This document shows positions 10,101 to 22,500 of a stretch of DNA of 64,000 nt, one piece after another. Origin of the DNA: Amaranthus tricolor (Eukaryota > Streptophyta > Magnoliopsida > Caryophyllales > Amaranthaceae). The stretch covers positions 23,943,647 to 24,007,646 of the forward strand of contig NC_080057.1 in the NCBI RefSeq assembly GCF_026212465.1. Reading direction: 5' to 3'. Below the pieces are notes generated by a model. The model was not told where the DNA came from. It ran no database searches and saw only the letters and a list, made by a program, of their open reading frames with translations. How positions within the stretch are numbered: position 1 is the first letter of the stretch; each line of letters opens with the position of its first letter. The translations under genes and the position numbers were made by a program.

Positions 10101-12495
10101 ATGCATTCATTATATGAACATAAATTTGACTAAGCAAATCTCGCCTCATTCACGTTAGGATGAAAATAGTCCCCATGGTCAATATGCTCATGAAGATTTA
10201 CTTTTGTTTTGCAGACAGTTAAGCAATGATAAAGGGCTATGATGAACTAGATTTTGCTCGGATCCCTTTACCTTAGAAGTGTATACTTGGTGAGAGAGTA
10301 CATGAGCAATGAACAGAAAATGTTTCTGTCACAATTTGCTAGACTTGAAGTGCTTGTTATCAAGCTTTCCACTTTGCAAAATCTTAGCCATTCCCGTGAT
10401 GATGTACAAAACTGGTTACTAGTTCAATGCAACTATAATTAACGTTTATTTCGGTGGAAACTCAAATAGGACAAACTGATGAGACTCTCAAACTAACACT
10501 CATCAACTAGGGTCTTGGAAAGACAAACTTCTTATTGCCTAAAGTTAGTGTATGAATGTCATCAAGTCATGCATCTCTATTGTTCTCTGAAAAGCGGAAC
10601 AACTCACTTTTACATATTCAAACTCGCAATGAAAATTACTTGCACACATGCTTCGGTGTTCAAGATACATACAGCCATACAAGCTTATCCAACACCTATA
10701 AGCATAGTGTAAAAACAAGGCCACATCGCATCGGCCGCATTGTAAAGGTTTTCAACACAAACAAACTGATATTTCTCGCTTTGTAAAGGAGTAAAAAAAA
10801 AACGTATTTGGACCGTATTTAGGGATATCTAATGATTCGACAGATATCCAAACATTACGATAGTCGCATCACTCTCGTTACCGCATCACCCTTTCATCAC
10901 CGTGATCGCGACCGGTACCGCAATTTTACACTATGATAAGGAGACTTCCACTTAATAGAGACAGGGTTGAGTGCCAATGTCCATAGTAATGCAAGTATGC
11001 AACTCCAAGTTAGAATCCTAAACAAGTGTTTTGTTTATAAATTTCCACACCATTCACTCCTACTTTAAGAGATTATTTTGAGTGCTAAATTTACTTCTTA
11101 TTTTTGTCAAAAAGCACATACTACGAGGTCTAGTCATGAGCATCAACAAGGAACTTTCGTCGCAAAATTACGCATACATTCCGTACCAAGGGTTTGCACA
11201 ACATGATATCCGATGACAAAAACCACCTAATTGTAAATTTTCTCCCAAGATCCAAACTATTGAGAATAGAAGATGAAATACAATTACGCTGCCTGCATAT
11301 TGTGCATATGAAGGGCAATATCAATGGTGGAGCTATTAGTGAACGAAGGTCATCCATAATCCACCCATGAAAAATAGTGAAAATGTTGTATATGTAGGAT
11401 ATGTGGCCATCAGTTATTTTACTATTAACTTTACAATAAATCATAATATTCGCTAGTCTATCATCAAACATAACATGATTATTCAAATACACTTGGACTT
11501 TAACTAATCTTACTTTAAGCATTGCATTCTCTCGCAATTGTAATCCTAACCTCTAGCCCTAAATACTTCCGGAAATCTCTAACTCTTGGAAAACCTCCAT
11601 TGTAGACCTCGTTTGAGTACTTCAAGAATATTTGCTTTTCATCAATTAACAACACATACTAGGCCTAGTGAGGACGTAAATCACATTGGGTGAATCTTGT
11701 TAACTTTAACGTCAAGGAACCAACTCAACCAAAAGCTTAAGCTAATGGTTGAGGCCCAAGATATGTTATATACTCTAACACACCCACTCACACAAGAGCC
11801 CTTTAGGCTAGAAGAGTGGATGCGGACAGGCATAGAAAATTCCACTTTAAATAAGGGGTGATTGAGATTCAAACCCGTGATCTCTTGTCGCGTTGGCCTC
11901 TGATACCATATCATGGAATTATATACTCTTAACACTTAATGTTATCAAATTGCAGTGATTTTGCATTTCTTTCCTTAAATCCCCAATTTTATGATGTAGC
12001 GTTTTAACCCAATTGAGGACGGTTACCAACTTACCATTGATCTTAGGCAATTAAAATTTGATTGTTTAGCCTTGAATTCTCATTAACAACAAGAACGTAC
12101 GAAGCTTAAAAAATCCATTGCTCCAACAACATACAATCAATACCCTTAACATTGAATATCACTCTTAATTAAGCTCAAAGCTGAAATTCTCATCCAAAAG
12201 CACATAAACCAAAAACACGAGGAAGCCATTAAGTAAAATATACACAAAAGCTACATGACAATACATATTTAGAACAAGTGAAGCAACAATTAGAGAAGAA
12301 TCAGTACCTACCATTAAAAGAAAGGGCGAGAAGGAGAGAGCTTGAGAGAGCCAATTTCATAGACTTGGACCCAAATTCAGTGACCCAATTCTTAAAACGG
12401 GTAAGTTTTAAATTGGGCATTGTAGTGGTCATTTGAACAGCAAGTTTAGTGGGTGTTCCGACATTAACAGGCCATGGAAGATGGCGCACCGCCAT
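7167..12495 (-). CDS. TPM-domain thylakoid lumen protein (lumenal 15.0 kDa protein 2-like), chloroplast
   Basis: Six exons on the minus strand: 12495-12312, 9332-9166, 8086-7996, 7885-7817, 7724-7615 and 7259-7167. All phases agree and the spliced CDS is 714 nt (237 aa). The ATG at 12495 (MAVRHLPW) is preferred over an in-frame upstream ATG because it starts a typical plastid targeting sequence. A hydrophobic stretch (MKLALSSSLLLALSFNG) crossing the exon 1/2 junction looks like a lumen-targeting signal. The mature part runs from VNKPELLPKEYTAVIDVAGF through EKRLADEIADLEKDTGFKLR, AQNYPDTPGLAIKDFW, DDRTIVFVADPTFGNILNF and DIPRSFWSRLAGKYG to CLREPVGPSNC. This matches the TPM (YgcG/TLP18.3-like) fold of small lumenal proteins; I believe the Arabidopsis counterpart is the 15.0 kDa protein 2. 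Its biochemical role is not established from sequence. Intron 1 (2979 bp) is loaded with repeats. The exon 2 acceptor (cttaaag) is atypical but is the one that fits the phase. Confidence 0.85.
8190..8310 (+). repeat. SINE-like fragment (family S, copy 1)
   Basis: Contains ggaggtcggtcagatgtagg, caaccttacccttat, taacaaagaggttatttt and gattgacccttgatagcaaa. The same words recur inverted at 15090-15180 and diverged at 43905-43985. The pattern resembles widespread plant SINE-like repeats carrying a 'caaccttaccc' core. It lies in intron 2 of the thylakoid lumen gene. Confidence 0.55.
8587..8692. repeat. Head-to-head pair of TRIM-like LTR fragments
   Basis: The left arm (ccaaaagcttaagttgatgg...gatatgttatat) and right arm (tatataacattcttgggtct...cgcttttggtt) are reverse complements around position 8635. 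Each arm matches the 71-bp LTR at 11710-11780. It lies in intron 2 of the thylakoid lumen gene. Confidence 0.65.
8813..8932 (+). repeat. Dispersed 'cgaatcacgaatt' repeat, copy 1
   Basis: Words ttgcgaatca, atgatggtcg, gcgaatcacgaatt and aaaagtgaatt are shared, in order and orientation, with 62310-62415 in the ARF intron. It lies in intron 2 of the thylakoid lumen gene. The type is not recognised. Confidence 0.6.
10703..10935 (+). mobile_element. hAT-like MITE, family M copy A
   Basis: Terminal inverted repeats are catagtgtaaaa and ttttacactatg. The interior shares ccgcat, ttgtaaaggttttcaa, ccgat/ctgatatttctcgc, actctcgttaccgcatcac with copies at 25833-26035, 27933-28150 and (inverted) 49707-49949. 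Only a partial 5-bp ataag duplication flanks this copy; the 8-bp duplication of the 49707 copy assigns the family. It lies in intron 1 of the thylakoid lumen gene. Confidence 0.75.
11710..11934 (-). mobile_element. TRIM-like LTR element with initiator-tRNA-Met primer site
   Basis: Read on the minus strand: a short, internally deleted left LTR (TGTTAAGAGTATATAA...), then TGGTATCAGAG (plus 11898-11908), which is complementary to the 3' end of plant initiator tRNA-Met and so is a primer-binding site. About 110 bp of non-coding interior follows, then a 71-bp right LTR beginning TGTTAGAGTATATAACATAT and ending GTTCCTTGACG (plus 11780-11710). No protein is encoded. The size fits a terminal-repeat retrotransposon in miniature. 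It lies in intron 1 of the thylakoid lumen gene. Confidence 0.7.
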
Positions 12496-14768
12496 TTTTT
12501 TCAACTTGATCACCAGAAAGCCAACGGTGTACAGAAGTGGGATAAGATCACAATACACACTCGCTCACAATCTTCGTCCTTTCTTTTCTCCAACTCTTTT
12601 TTTTTTTCTAACATTTACTACAATGATAAAATTTGAGGAAAAAATAAAAAAAAATAAATGAAATAAAAAATTAATTAATTATAGAAATGAGAATTAAAAA
12701 AGGAAGTGCAAAAAATAAAAATGTACGAAACTGATTAAAAAAAATATTACAAAACTCGTTGAATGATGGATTAACTATTTGAAATTTTATTTTAGGGAAA
12801 TTTTATATTTAAAATTCTAACCTCTTCCTATTATGCTTTTTAAATTTATCTTTCATTTATTTTGTATAAAGTTAAATTTTTAACTATTTTTTTTTGTTTT
12901 GAAATGAAAATAATTTTCTTTAGAATGGCAAATGAAATGGTTAAAGAACTCTGATTTAATAAAATTTTCCAATTCATTAAAATAACATACTTATAGAAAG
13001 TAGTAGCAAATCAAAAGATTTTTTAAAACATTATTTAAAACCTTTTTTTAAAATCAAAAAATAAATTAAAATCCTAACGGAATAAAAAATAAATTGTTAT
13101 ATTAATAAAGGAATCGTAAATATTTCAGTAGTCACTTAAATAATGGATTGAGAATTAGATTTTCTTTCCGTTTGAGCATGTATTACTTTTTCCAAAAAAG
13201 GTTTTGACAAAATAAATTTTCGACAAAAAAGCCATTTGGACTACATACTTTTAATAATCTCATTTTCAACTTAAAACAGTTTCTTATGTTGTTAGCCTAT
13301 AAAATCATTTAAATGATATCATAGTATTTGGATATATTTTTCCATAGTCGTCCTAATTTTATACTTTTTAATGTTTATTCTTTTCATATATTTTCCTTCA
13401 ATTTAATTTTAACATTTTTATAATATCTATGATTCTCACATATTTTTCAATTATTTTATTTTGATATTTTTACGGTTTATTGTCTTTATATTTCTCACTA
13501 CTTTATCATATATATTTCCATGATTATTGCTTATGAAAACATCAAATACAATAGAGCGAGTAGTTTCTATACACTCTTAAGATTCAACTCCATACAAAAA
13601 AATGGTGAAAAAATGTTTTGAAAATCAATTCAAAAACTTATATAATTATTTGTTGAGTGAAGTCATTATTCAAAAATCAACACACTCCCATCCATTTGAT
13701 TCTGCTACAAATAACTACTACAATGTTGTAAAATTACTTCTATATCTTTTTTTACATAAAATAAGATTAAAAAATAAATATAAAAAGTTATGTAGATGAA
13801 ATAATGAGTAGAACTTCAAAATAAAAATGTAGTATATAAAGGTGTTCATTCGAGTTCAAATTATGTATCTCAGATCGGTTGAAAATCTAATCTTATATAC
13901 AATTAATTTTTATATAATTGTAAATCTATTTTAAAGTAGAGTTTTATCAACTTTAATCAAAAATTTTGATAAATATCAAACTGTCAAATCTATTTTAAAC
14001 ATTTTACTAGTAAAACTAAAAGAGTGGTCCAAAAAAAATTTTTAGCACTATAAAAGGGACAGAATAAGTAGGACACTATTTTGTTAATCGGCATGTGTGA
14101 ACTACCATCACTCTTCCTTGCGATTATTCAATGTTAATGTTGATTTTTTTGTTGGTATATAAGTTAATTTTAGTTGTTTAAGGAGATACTCTCTTTGTCT
14201 CTCTTAACTCGCACCTCTTTCCATTTTAGTTTGTCCTACTTATTTTACACCCTTTCCTTTTTTGGCAATAATCTCATTTTATTTCTTTAAATCTGATCTA
14301 CAAACTTATTTTCTCACTCCATCTTAACCACTCAATTCTATCATTTCACTTTCTACTAAATTTCACCCAAAATAAAATAGGTGCATTCTCATAGGAACGG
14401 AGGGAGTATTTAGTAAAATTAGATATTAATTGTTGGCTAGTGAGACAAAAAGTCGAAAACTAAATCCAAAACACAATTTAACATAAAAACTAGCTCCACA
14501 ATCTGCAAGCGCAATATATAAAATGCTGGGCTTTCCAATAGGCAAACAATCTACGCATGCTTAAAAATTGAATCACAATACTGTACTGCATAATGCAGTC
14601 TTATGCAGTCTTTTTCAAGCTTTCAAGTTTCTTGAGATAACGAAATGATGCAGTGAAACAAAGCGAAGACGATAACACATACAAGCTGTAGCCCGTAGGG
14701 TCACACACACTACAATTTCCAAAACATTTAAGAAAACCTCAGAAACTGCAGCGGTCGAAGTAAAACGT
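12496..14768. other. Intergenic, AT-rich, no gene recognised
   Basis: Holds the 5' flank of the thylakoid lumen gene (12496-12650, with a long T run on the plus strand) and the 3' flank of the complex I subunit gene. Between them is AT-rich sequence with one Stowaway MITE at 14189-14406. Small open frames here are short and low in complexity. Confidence 0.6.
14189..14406. mobile_element. Stowaway-type MITE 1
   Basis: Flanked by TA on both sides. The termini are ctctctttgtctct and gaacggagggag, the CTCCCTCCGT-type inverted ends of Tc1/mariner-related Stowaway elements. It is 218 bp and non-coding. Confidence 0.75.
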
Positions 14769-17452
14769 CTAAGGGAAATAAACAGGCCAGTTGAAGTAGT
14801 ACGAGTCACGAACGTCTTTGCTCATTTCATTCCACTGCAACAAATGAAAACACAAACTCAGAAGAAAGACAATGATTGTTTATAATCTGCATGAAAACTA
14901 GACTAAGAAATAGTGTACCTTAAATTTATAATATTGCTTCTTGGCCATTGCCTTCTTCCAGTGGTGATGTTCGTACATCATAGCTCTGTCATGCCAACTA
15001 CAGTTTGCAATTGCCCAGTATGAGAACATTGATCATATGATCTTTATGGAGTTTTATTAGCTCATAGAAATGACACAATGATGTTTGCACTGCTTTTGCT
15101 ATAACGGGTCACGCAGAAACAACCTCTTGGTTATCACGGTAAGGTTGTATATCTAACCCCAAACCCCCCACTTAATGACTTCTGAATAATAAAATAGAAT
15201 GGAATAGTAAATATACGATAATGAAAAGGAAATGGCCAGAGGTCTCGGGTTTAAGTTTCATATCCTCCTTCCCACATGTAAATATACAATTTTAAAAATA
15301 CTCGACAATATGGCCAAACTAAACACACACTAGTATAGTAGCATTTCACCACTCCAAATGGACTGAAGTCTGAAGCATCAAGGACTAATGCATAGAGTAC
15401 TATTTTGAATATAAAGTTTTTTATTAAAAGCAATCTCAAAAGATCAAAAACAAAAAGATTCTGGTCTAAATGAGAGTTTCAACAGCTTAAACTCCCATGA
15501 GACATAATGTAATCGGGTTATTTTCCTCATTGCTTAAACAGACATGATTACCAAATATCACACTACAACTATAACAATATAGATATGCTGGTGAAATCTA
15601 AAGCTCTAAGTTACTTAGAAACACGAAACTAGTAATTATCCTGTACCAAATATCAGTATATCACGATTAACTATATCAAACCAAACCAAAGTTTTCCACT
15701 CAATAAATTCATTCTTCTGGAATAAAAGCACAGGTCATAAAAAAGGAACAAATTCCATCTTTTCAACCACCAAGAAACATATCCATTTTTCTAGTTCTTT
15801 GTTCTTTGTCCAATTCATTGCGTATAAATAGTTTGTCGAGAAAAAATTGAATGTACAAAAGAATTTCACAATAGCAATGATAAGTACAGTAAAAATGCAA
15901 CATTTCAAGCTTTATGGGAGGCAAGTTATAAACATTCATCACCAAAAAGGAATTCAATGGACCAGGGCTGGAAGACATCCAAACAAAAAAGCACGCTAAA
16001 CATTCGTGTTGGTCCGCAAGTCCTTCTGTGACAAACTTGAACAGGGGTTACAATACAATGCAGTTATAAGGATAAATGTAGTCTTTTGAGATTAAAAAAA
16101 ACTAAAGGCTTGATGACCATCCAAAACATTCTGAAATAGAAGTCACCTTCACCACAAAAAAACAGTAACTTAAACCTATACAGACATCTCACAAACTGAT
16201 TCCTGATCCTACTATCAAAGTGAAAGTTCATGAATTCTATGGACTATGAACGCATAGAGTGAATATTATAGAGTGAAAAACTCAACGTTGACAGATTGTA
16301 AATTCTAATAGGTATGATGACCACAGAGATTTGGATATGACCCCGTAATCCCATTGTAAAAATGCCCATCTGGATGATGTTTTCAATACCTTTAAAAAGG
16401 TTCTCACATCCACAATAAATCAGGAAACGAGAAGGGGGATTATAAAAAATAAAAAAAAAAACAGAAACATTTAATAGCCTAAGAGCTAGACACTAACAAA
16501 CAACGACATCCATGTCCATTACTTAAGAAATTTTGTCCTTCATAGTCACACAGATATGTCTATGAGCGGGATATATTGGATATGATAATGGTGATATTAA
16601 TATAATACCAATTGGTTTTGACTAATAAAATAACATTATATCGACCCACTGCCAATTGAGTGGTTCCGCCTAGGAAGGGTAAGGGAGGGGATGTCTGCAA
16701 CATCAACCTTGTACTGACAAAGAAGTTGCTTCTACCTTTATGATTAGCTCTTATTAGCAAAAAGTAGTATTAATTGGTAACTAAAACTTCCTTTTTCTAA
16801 TACAATGGATTTCTGGTCAGATACATTGTTCTCTTTGCACCAAATTTGCATGGTATCCACTGAACACCAACCACCGATCCACAATCTTATCCAAGCTGCA
16901 CAAACCCTAGACTTAAATTTTGTTACCTTAACTATTGATGTATAATTGACTATGCAATACAATAAGAACATTGAACCGTCACAATTGAAGTAACCAAGAA
17001 AGAAAACCGTAAACATTTAAAAAATCTAATTTTACAATTCGCAAGAAAACGAACACAAAAACCCTCGAATTTCAAAACCCTAACCCTAATCATAAACCTC
17101 AAAAATACCCAATAAATTCTACATGTCAATCCCCATAAACATACTCCTATATTTGTTCTACAAAGCAGTGAAAATAGTCAATTCATAATAGCACACAACA
17201 CAAAACAATATAACAGCTTTATATAGAACTAACATGAGATTAATGGCGAACAATTATAAAAGGAAAAGAAAAAAAAGGGTAAAGGGAAAAGAAACAGAAC
17301 TTCCATTGATTGGTGAGTTGCCACATGTAAGGATTGAACCAAGTAAGAGTAGAGAAAACAGCGGAACCAATCCAGATGTTCTGGAAACGTTCTTGGTCAG
17401 CGTGTGGTACTCCTGGGTCTCCCCTGTATGCATTTCCGAAGTATTTCTCCAT
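14769..17452 (-). CDS. Mitochondrial complex I small accessory subunit (probably ESSS/NDUFB11-type)
   Basis: Three exons on the minus strand: 17452-17301, 14997-14919 and 14834-14769; phases 2 and 0; 297 nt, 98 aa. The protein starts MEKYFGNAYRGDPGVPHADQ, has one predicted membrane segment (about residues 27-46, IWIGSAVFSTLTWFNPYMW), then a charged matrix or intermembrane tail (WHDRAMMYEHHHWKK...YYKFKWNEMSKDVRDSYYFNW) and ends PVYFP. This is a plant NADH:ubiquinone oxidoreductase accessory subunit of the inner membrane arm. I recall it as the ESSS (NDUFB11) family but am less sure of that subunit name than of complex I membership. No cleavable presequence is seen, as is usual for single-span supernumerary subunits. 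Intron 1 is 2303 bp and contains a SINE-like fragment and a telomere-like motif near exon 1. Confidence 0.82.
15090..15180 (-). repeat. SINE-like fragment (family S, copy 2, inverted)
   Basis: Read on the minus strand: tacaaccttaccgtgataac, caagaggttgtttctg and gtgacccgttatagcaaa, in the same order as the 8190-8310 copy. It lies in intron 1 of the complex I gene. Confidence 0.6.
17075..17089 (+). other. Interstitial telomere-like motif
   Basis: aaaccctaaccctaa, two tandem plant telomere-like units, in intron 1 of the complex I gene about 210 bp from exon 1. It may be a telo-box of a nearby promoter or chance. Confidence 0.45.
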
Positions 17453-19537
17453 TTCTCTCTGTCACCTCTGATGTTGCTTCTTAGTGTTGGTGATAACCTT
17501 GTTCTTCGATTGGGATAAATAGGTGTGTAATCGTGATGGAGTTTAAGTCTCAATAATCTGGATTTTACCCAAAATAACCTTACGGTTAAACAAAATTTCC
17601 TACAATTATGTTTCAATCGGGATCGAGATAATGCTTTAAAAAAAGTACAAAAATGTGATAATAAATATAAATAAAAATAGAAAATAAGCTGTGTGAATGA
17701 TATAAAAAATAGGGTTTTTCTCACTTATACCCACGTATTTTTAAAAATTCTCAGTACCCAATAAATTTACCAATTTTCAATTGTACCCAATAATTAGTAG
17801 GGTTTTTCTCACTTATACCCACGTACTTTTAAAAATTCTCAGTTGTACCCAATAAATTTACCAATTCTCAATTGTACCCAATAATTAGTATTAATTTAGC
17901 AACAATAACCATTTTTTAATGACAACTTAACAACAGTTAGTTAGATTTATTTAAGGCGTTAGTAATAATTTTTTGAATTTTTTTTTAGAATTACCAGTAG
18001 CATTATAATGTAGCGAGTAGCGACTTTAACGGTCCATTTGATGGTAAATACTAAACAACGGTAATAAAATGACTTATTGAGTAAATTTTCGTAATATGTT
18101 ATTTTCATGGCGATGTAAGTTTTATCCACAATTAAGTGTTGATAAATTTCTCATGAGAGTTGATTGCACACAAGTGTAATGAATTTTCATCATAAAATCA
18201 ATTAGTAAAAGGAGTAGTCCATTAAGTTTATATGCTTGTCTAATCCTCTCTAATTCTTCGATATGAGATTACATGTGGTTACTATTTTCCCGCAAATATT
18301 TTACTGAATTTTAAAAAAATATGATTACTAGAGTAAGACAAGTATGATCAATAGCCTTCACGTGTTTTTTTCTTGCAAATTTAGCTTAAATTTTCATTAT
18401 CATTTACACGTTCTAATACCAATAATAAAACGAAACGTAAAAGTTATTAGTTCAAAAAATAAGCTTAATTACCTTTTGATGTAATAATAACAAAAGTCAG
18501 CCAAGATCAAAGTTTGAACAGCTTCAGCTACCAACATGAGTACGTGGGTATAAGTGAGAAAAACTCTACTAATAATTATTGGGTACAATTGAGAATTGGT
18601 AAATTTATTGGGTACAGCTGAGAATCTTTAAAAGTACGTGGGTATAAGTGAGAAAAACCCTACTAATTATTGGATACAATTGAGAATTGGTAAATTTATT
18701 GGATACAGTTGAGAATTTTTAAAAGTACGTGGGTATAAGTGAGAAAAACCCTAAAAAAATATTTAAAATGTATCCTGGAGATTAAAAAAAGTAATAGAGT
18801 CTATTTTTAAATAAAGAAATAAAACAAAATAAATTGGACAACTCAAAATAAAAAAAAATTAATGCTAATTGAGTGCTATAGATGGACTATTACTATTGCT
18901 CTCTAAAAGTTCTCACGTTAAAAATTTGATGGTAACAATTTAAATGAGAGAGAAAAGTAGAATAAATTATTTCTCATCATATTGCATGAAAAACATAAAA
19001 ATTATCGGTTAACCTAGTTAGAGATATTATCGGTTAACCTAATTAGAGATGGCATGGGTTTTGAACCCTGAGGGTCTTGACCCTACCCAACTATAATTTA
19101 AAGGTATGCTCCACCTATTTTTAGACTTTTTAGGTTCAGTGCAGATTAGAGTCCATAATCTTTGAGTCTATGTCCACACTTTTAAGACCCAAATACAATA
19201 TAGAAAATTTACCACTTCCCAACTTCCCAACTTACAAATGTTAATTTACCACAACCACAATGGCGTATAAACAAACAAGCATAGAAAATTTGGTCATTTT
19301 GATAGCCCTTTTGCTTTTTATACTTCAATCTTGTTCAACCCATTTTCTTTTTTCTATTATCAACATTGAAGAGCTCTGTGTAACATTCTTACCATCCATG
19401 GAGAAACATACTGCCTAATGAAGTTTAGCAAACTTGATAATGTGGGTAATTGTAATTACACTTTGTTTTAATTTTTTTTCTCTCTCTTATTTAACTTCAA
19501 ATTAATATCAGATTTATGTTCCTTTTTGTATTCAAGG
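17453..19537. other. Divergent intergenic region between complex I and PGK-TrmB genes
   Basis: Both neighbours are transcribed away from this gap, so it must hold both promoters. Most of the middle is occupied by the fold-back element at 17710-18753. A 26-bp tandem duplication (attatcggttaacct...) lies near 18996-19047. The right end (about 19290-19537) is the likely 5' leader of the PGK-TrmB gene, possibly with a leader intron ending at ...aatatcag (19511). No coding region is seen. Confidence 0.6.
17710..18753. mobile_element. Fold-back transposon with long, internally duplicated inverted repeats
   Basis: The left arm (17710-17889) is two tandem copies of an 88-92-bp unit, each beginning tagggtttttctcacttata and ending ccaataattag. 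The right arm (about 18539-18753) is the reverse complement: two full copies plus a third partial unit at its inner edge. The interior (17890-18538) is non-coding. Possible A-rich flanking duplications are ambiguous. This looks like a non-autonomous Mutator-like or fold-back element. Confidence 0.8.
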
Positions 19538-22500
19538 ATGATTATTCAATGCAGTGCTGCACTTAATTTGAAGCAAGGAACAACAGTTTCTTCCAATGAT
19601 TATGGCTTCAATGGGTTTTCCAGAAAATCCCAGTTACTAATGGAGTTTAATGAGTCATACTTTAACCATGAGAGGTTTTCCATTTTCCATAGAAATGGAG
19701 GGTTTTCATCTTTATGGCTCGGTAATACTGCCCTTAACTTTTTTTTTTTTTTTTTTTTAAATACTGAATTTACCCCTTTTACCAGCAGAAATAAACAATT
19801 CATCTGATATTTTTATGTGAATTCTATTAGGGTCCTCAGAGATGTCAAGTTATGCTGCAAATAGCTCCTTTAAGGTACCATAATGTGCTGCTCAACTTAT
19901 TTTAAGAAAAAAATGTTTCTGTTGTGATACATCTTTACGGTAAATATTATATGCTTAGGATTGTGTTGGACTTATGTTTTTTCTCTATGATTGGAATTGT
20001 TTGTCTCTTCTTTTTTATGTGAAATTGCTACCAATGGTCAATGGGAAACAACAAGGTGAGGTTGCATTCAATCCTGGCTTAGGTGGGAGCTGTTGGAAAT
20101 ACTTCATCTGTAAGGTAGATCCCTTAAATAGTGGGTTGTAGACTTGTATATAATACTTGATGGGTAATCCTCCTAATACCATATGGTTTGTGGAAAGAGT
20201 GAAACTCATCAAGTGTTGTATGCAAATTAACGCTCATTAGCCCTGGGTTTGTGGGCCCAAGCCCACGGGTGCCCCTTGGGTGTGTCCACAAAAGTGGGCC
20301 CATGGGGTGATCATGTGACGAATTGTCACGGCCTAACAGGAGCCACCTAAGACATTTGGATAATATTATGTCGTACAAACATGTTAGATTGTACGAAATC
20401 ATGTCAAATTGTTCACCTTGCTGACAAAATATGAAGTTAAAGAATGATCACATTACTTGGCAAATGGCCTATCTAGGGTAAATTCCTTACAGTTTAGGAT
20501 GTGTTGTTTACACATTGACTCCTTTATCCCTTTTAGATTGCGCCGACAATGGTAATGAATTATGCAATATGCATAGCTGTTACCTTAGTTGGAAGAACAT
20601 GCGTGTGGCATCTTAGGCTTCTCTTGGTCTCTTTACAAGTAAAATGCTCTCCAAGTAATATTACTTTGCGATTGTGGATTTTATGTTTTTGCCCAACACT
20701 AAAAGGAATTCGTGTGTGTAGTGAATGTACTTTGTAGCACATATTACCTCTGCAAGTCCTAGATAACTTTGTCTCAAAATAAACCCCATAGATATGTTTT
20801 AACCGTCATAATGAGGTTAATCACTAAGGTTTTTTCTATTTGTTGCTGGTGAGCACTAGTCAACTAGGTAGTAGGTTGTGCACTTCTATGGCTCTGACTT
20901 ATTTCGTCATTTGATTATTGTCATAGCCTAGTATTGTACAATCGTTATCAGTTTTGTGTCTTTCTTATATTTGAAGCTCCCCGGTTTTATGATATATGCC
21001 TCAAATCTCTTAAATGAAAATAGATGGACATATGTATGTTTCCCTGCTGAAAGGTTTACCTTACAATAATCTTAAATCTATGTGTGATCGTCCTTTTAAG
21101 CTTGTTGGGATGATTTATCCCGCATCGACAAATTGAAGATTGTGTGCACACTTTATAAGTTGTTGGAGTCCTTCGCATTGCCATATGATTTTGGATGGTA
21201 TATATCCTTAGCTTATGAAATGTGTACACCCCATGTTTCCCCGATAATATGCTGGCATTCACAGTAAGTCCAGCTCAATTTAACAAAGCTTGTTTAAAAT
21301 GTTACATTTGTTGGTTGTTTTGGATCTAAATCCTATTCTGTACTTAGGCCAAAGTTCTTGATAGGGAGGAAGGCTTTCCACTTCCACCCATACAAACTCT
21401 ACAAAAATTTCCGATGCAAGAGATTTCTGCAAAAGTCGTTATGGTCCGATTTGATTCTTCCATCCTGCTTAACCAGAAACTGGGCCAATTTAGCTCAATA
21501 ACTTCCAATGCATTCTTCACCATTAGATATTTATGTGAAGCTGGAGCAAAAGTAGTTTTGATTAGTAGCTGGAATGTCAAATCCGATTCCAAGATTCTAT
21601 CTGAAGCGGCTGTTGCCGGTACGACACTGATTCATCACTAGTTTCATCTCCTAATCATTGACCTATTGCAGTGCAATGCTTCGTTCATTCAATTATTTCT
21701 ATAAACTATTTAAAATTGCCTTTTGAAGACTCATCGGGTCCGTACGTAGTTGAGATCTTTTTCGCTTAGAAAGGAAAAAACACTAATCAATTTCTAATCG
21801 TCTTTCTTGATCTTCAGATATCCTTACATCAGCGCTGCAACTCAAAGTTGTTTATGGTAAATGCCTTTCTGAAAACCAGCAACTGAAGATGGAACAGTTT
21901 GACGAAGCAGATATTGTACTTCTTGAAAATCTTTTTCATTACAAACAGGAAATTGCCAATAACTCCGAATTTGCTAAAAGATTAGCGTCTGGCGTGGACA
22001 TTTTTGTCAATGACTCATTTTCAACGGCTCACAAAATTTTAGCATCATCTGTTGGAGTGACTCAGTTCTGTTATGCTTGTCTGGCTGGTTTTTATTTCGA
22101 AGATTGTTTGGTCAAATTAAAAAAGATTTTAGAATGTGATCGGAGGCCCTTTTTTGTAGTGGTATTCATTTGATACTATCTGCCTCTCAAAATTAAATGC
22201 TATTATGTTTATCAATTGTAACCTATGTTACTCGAACTCTTCATTTTGCTTCACGTGCTTGTGTCCAATCCTTGATCCTCGGACATTGGTATCACTTAGA
22301 CACTTCATGTTAGGCACAGAATTGAACATTTAGACGTATCCGACACTTGGACACGTATCAGTATCCAACATGAGTACCCGAGTCTAAGTAACATAGATTG
22401 TATCTAATTCAATTTTTTGCTAGGTTTTTAATGTTTCATCATTTGTCTAGGTAGGTGGAAGCAAACTTAAGAACAAAGGAGCAGCTTTGCGGGTTTTAGC

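Noticed and set aside
10254..10786. Several overlapping 62-76-codon frames in intron 1 of the thylakoid lumen gene
   Set aside because: No family match, overlap a MITE, and lie inside a well-supported intron.
17254..17724. Minus-strand 156-codon frame over complex I exon 1
   Set aside because: Frame-shifted shadow; the real product is read from the ATG at 17452 in another frame with clear family similarity.
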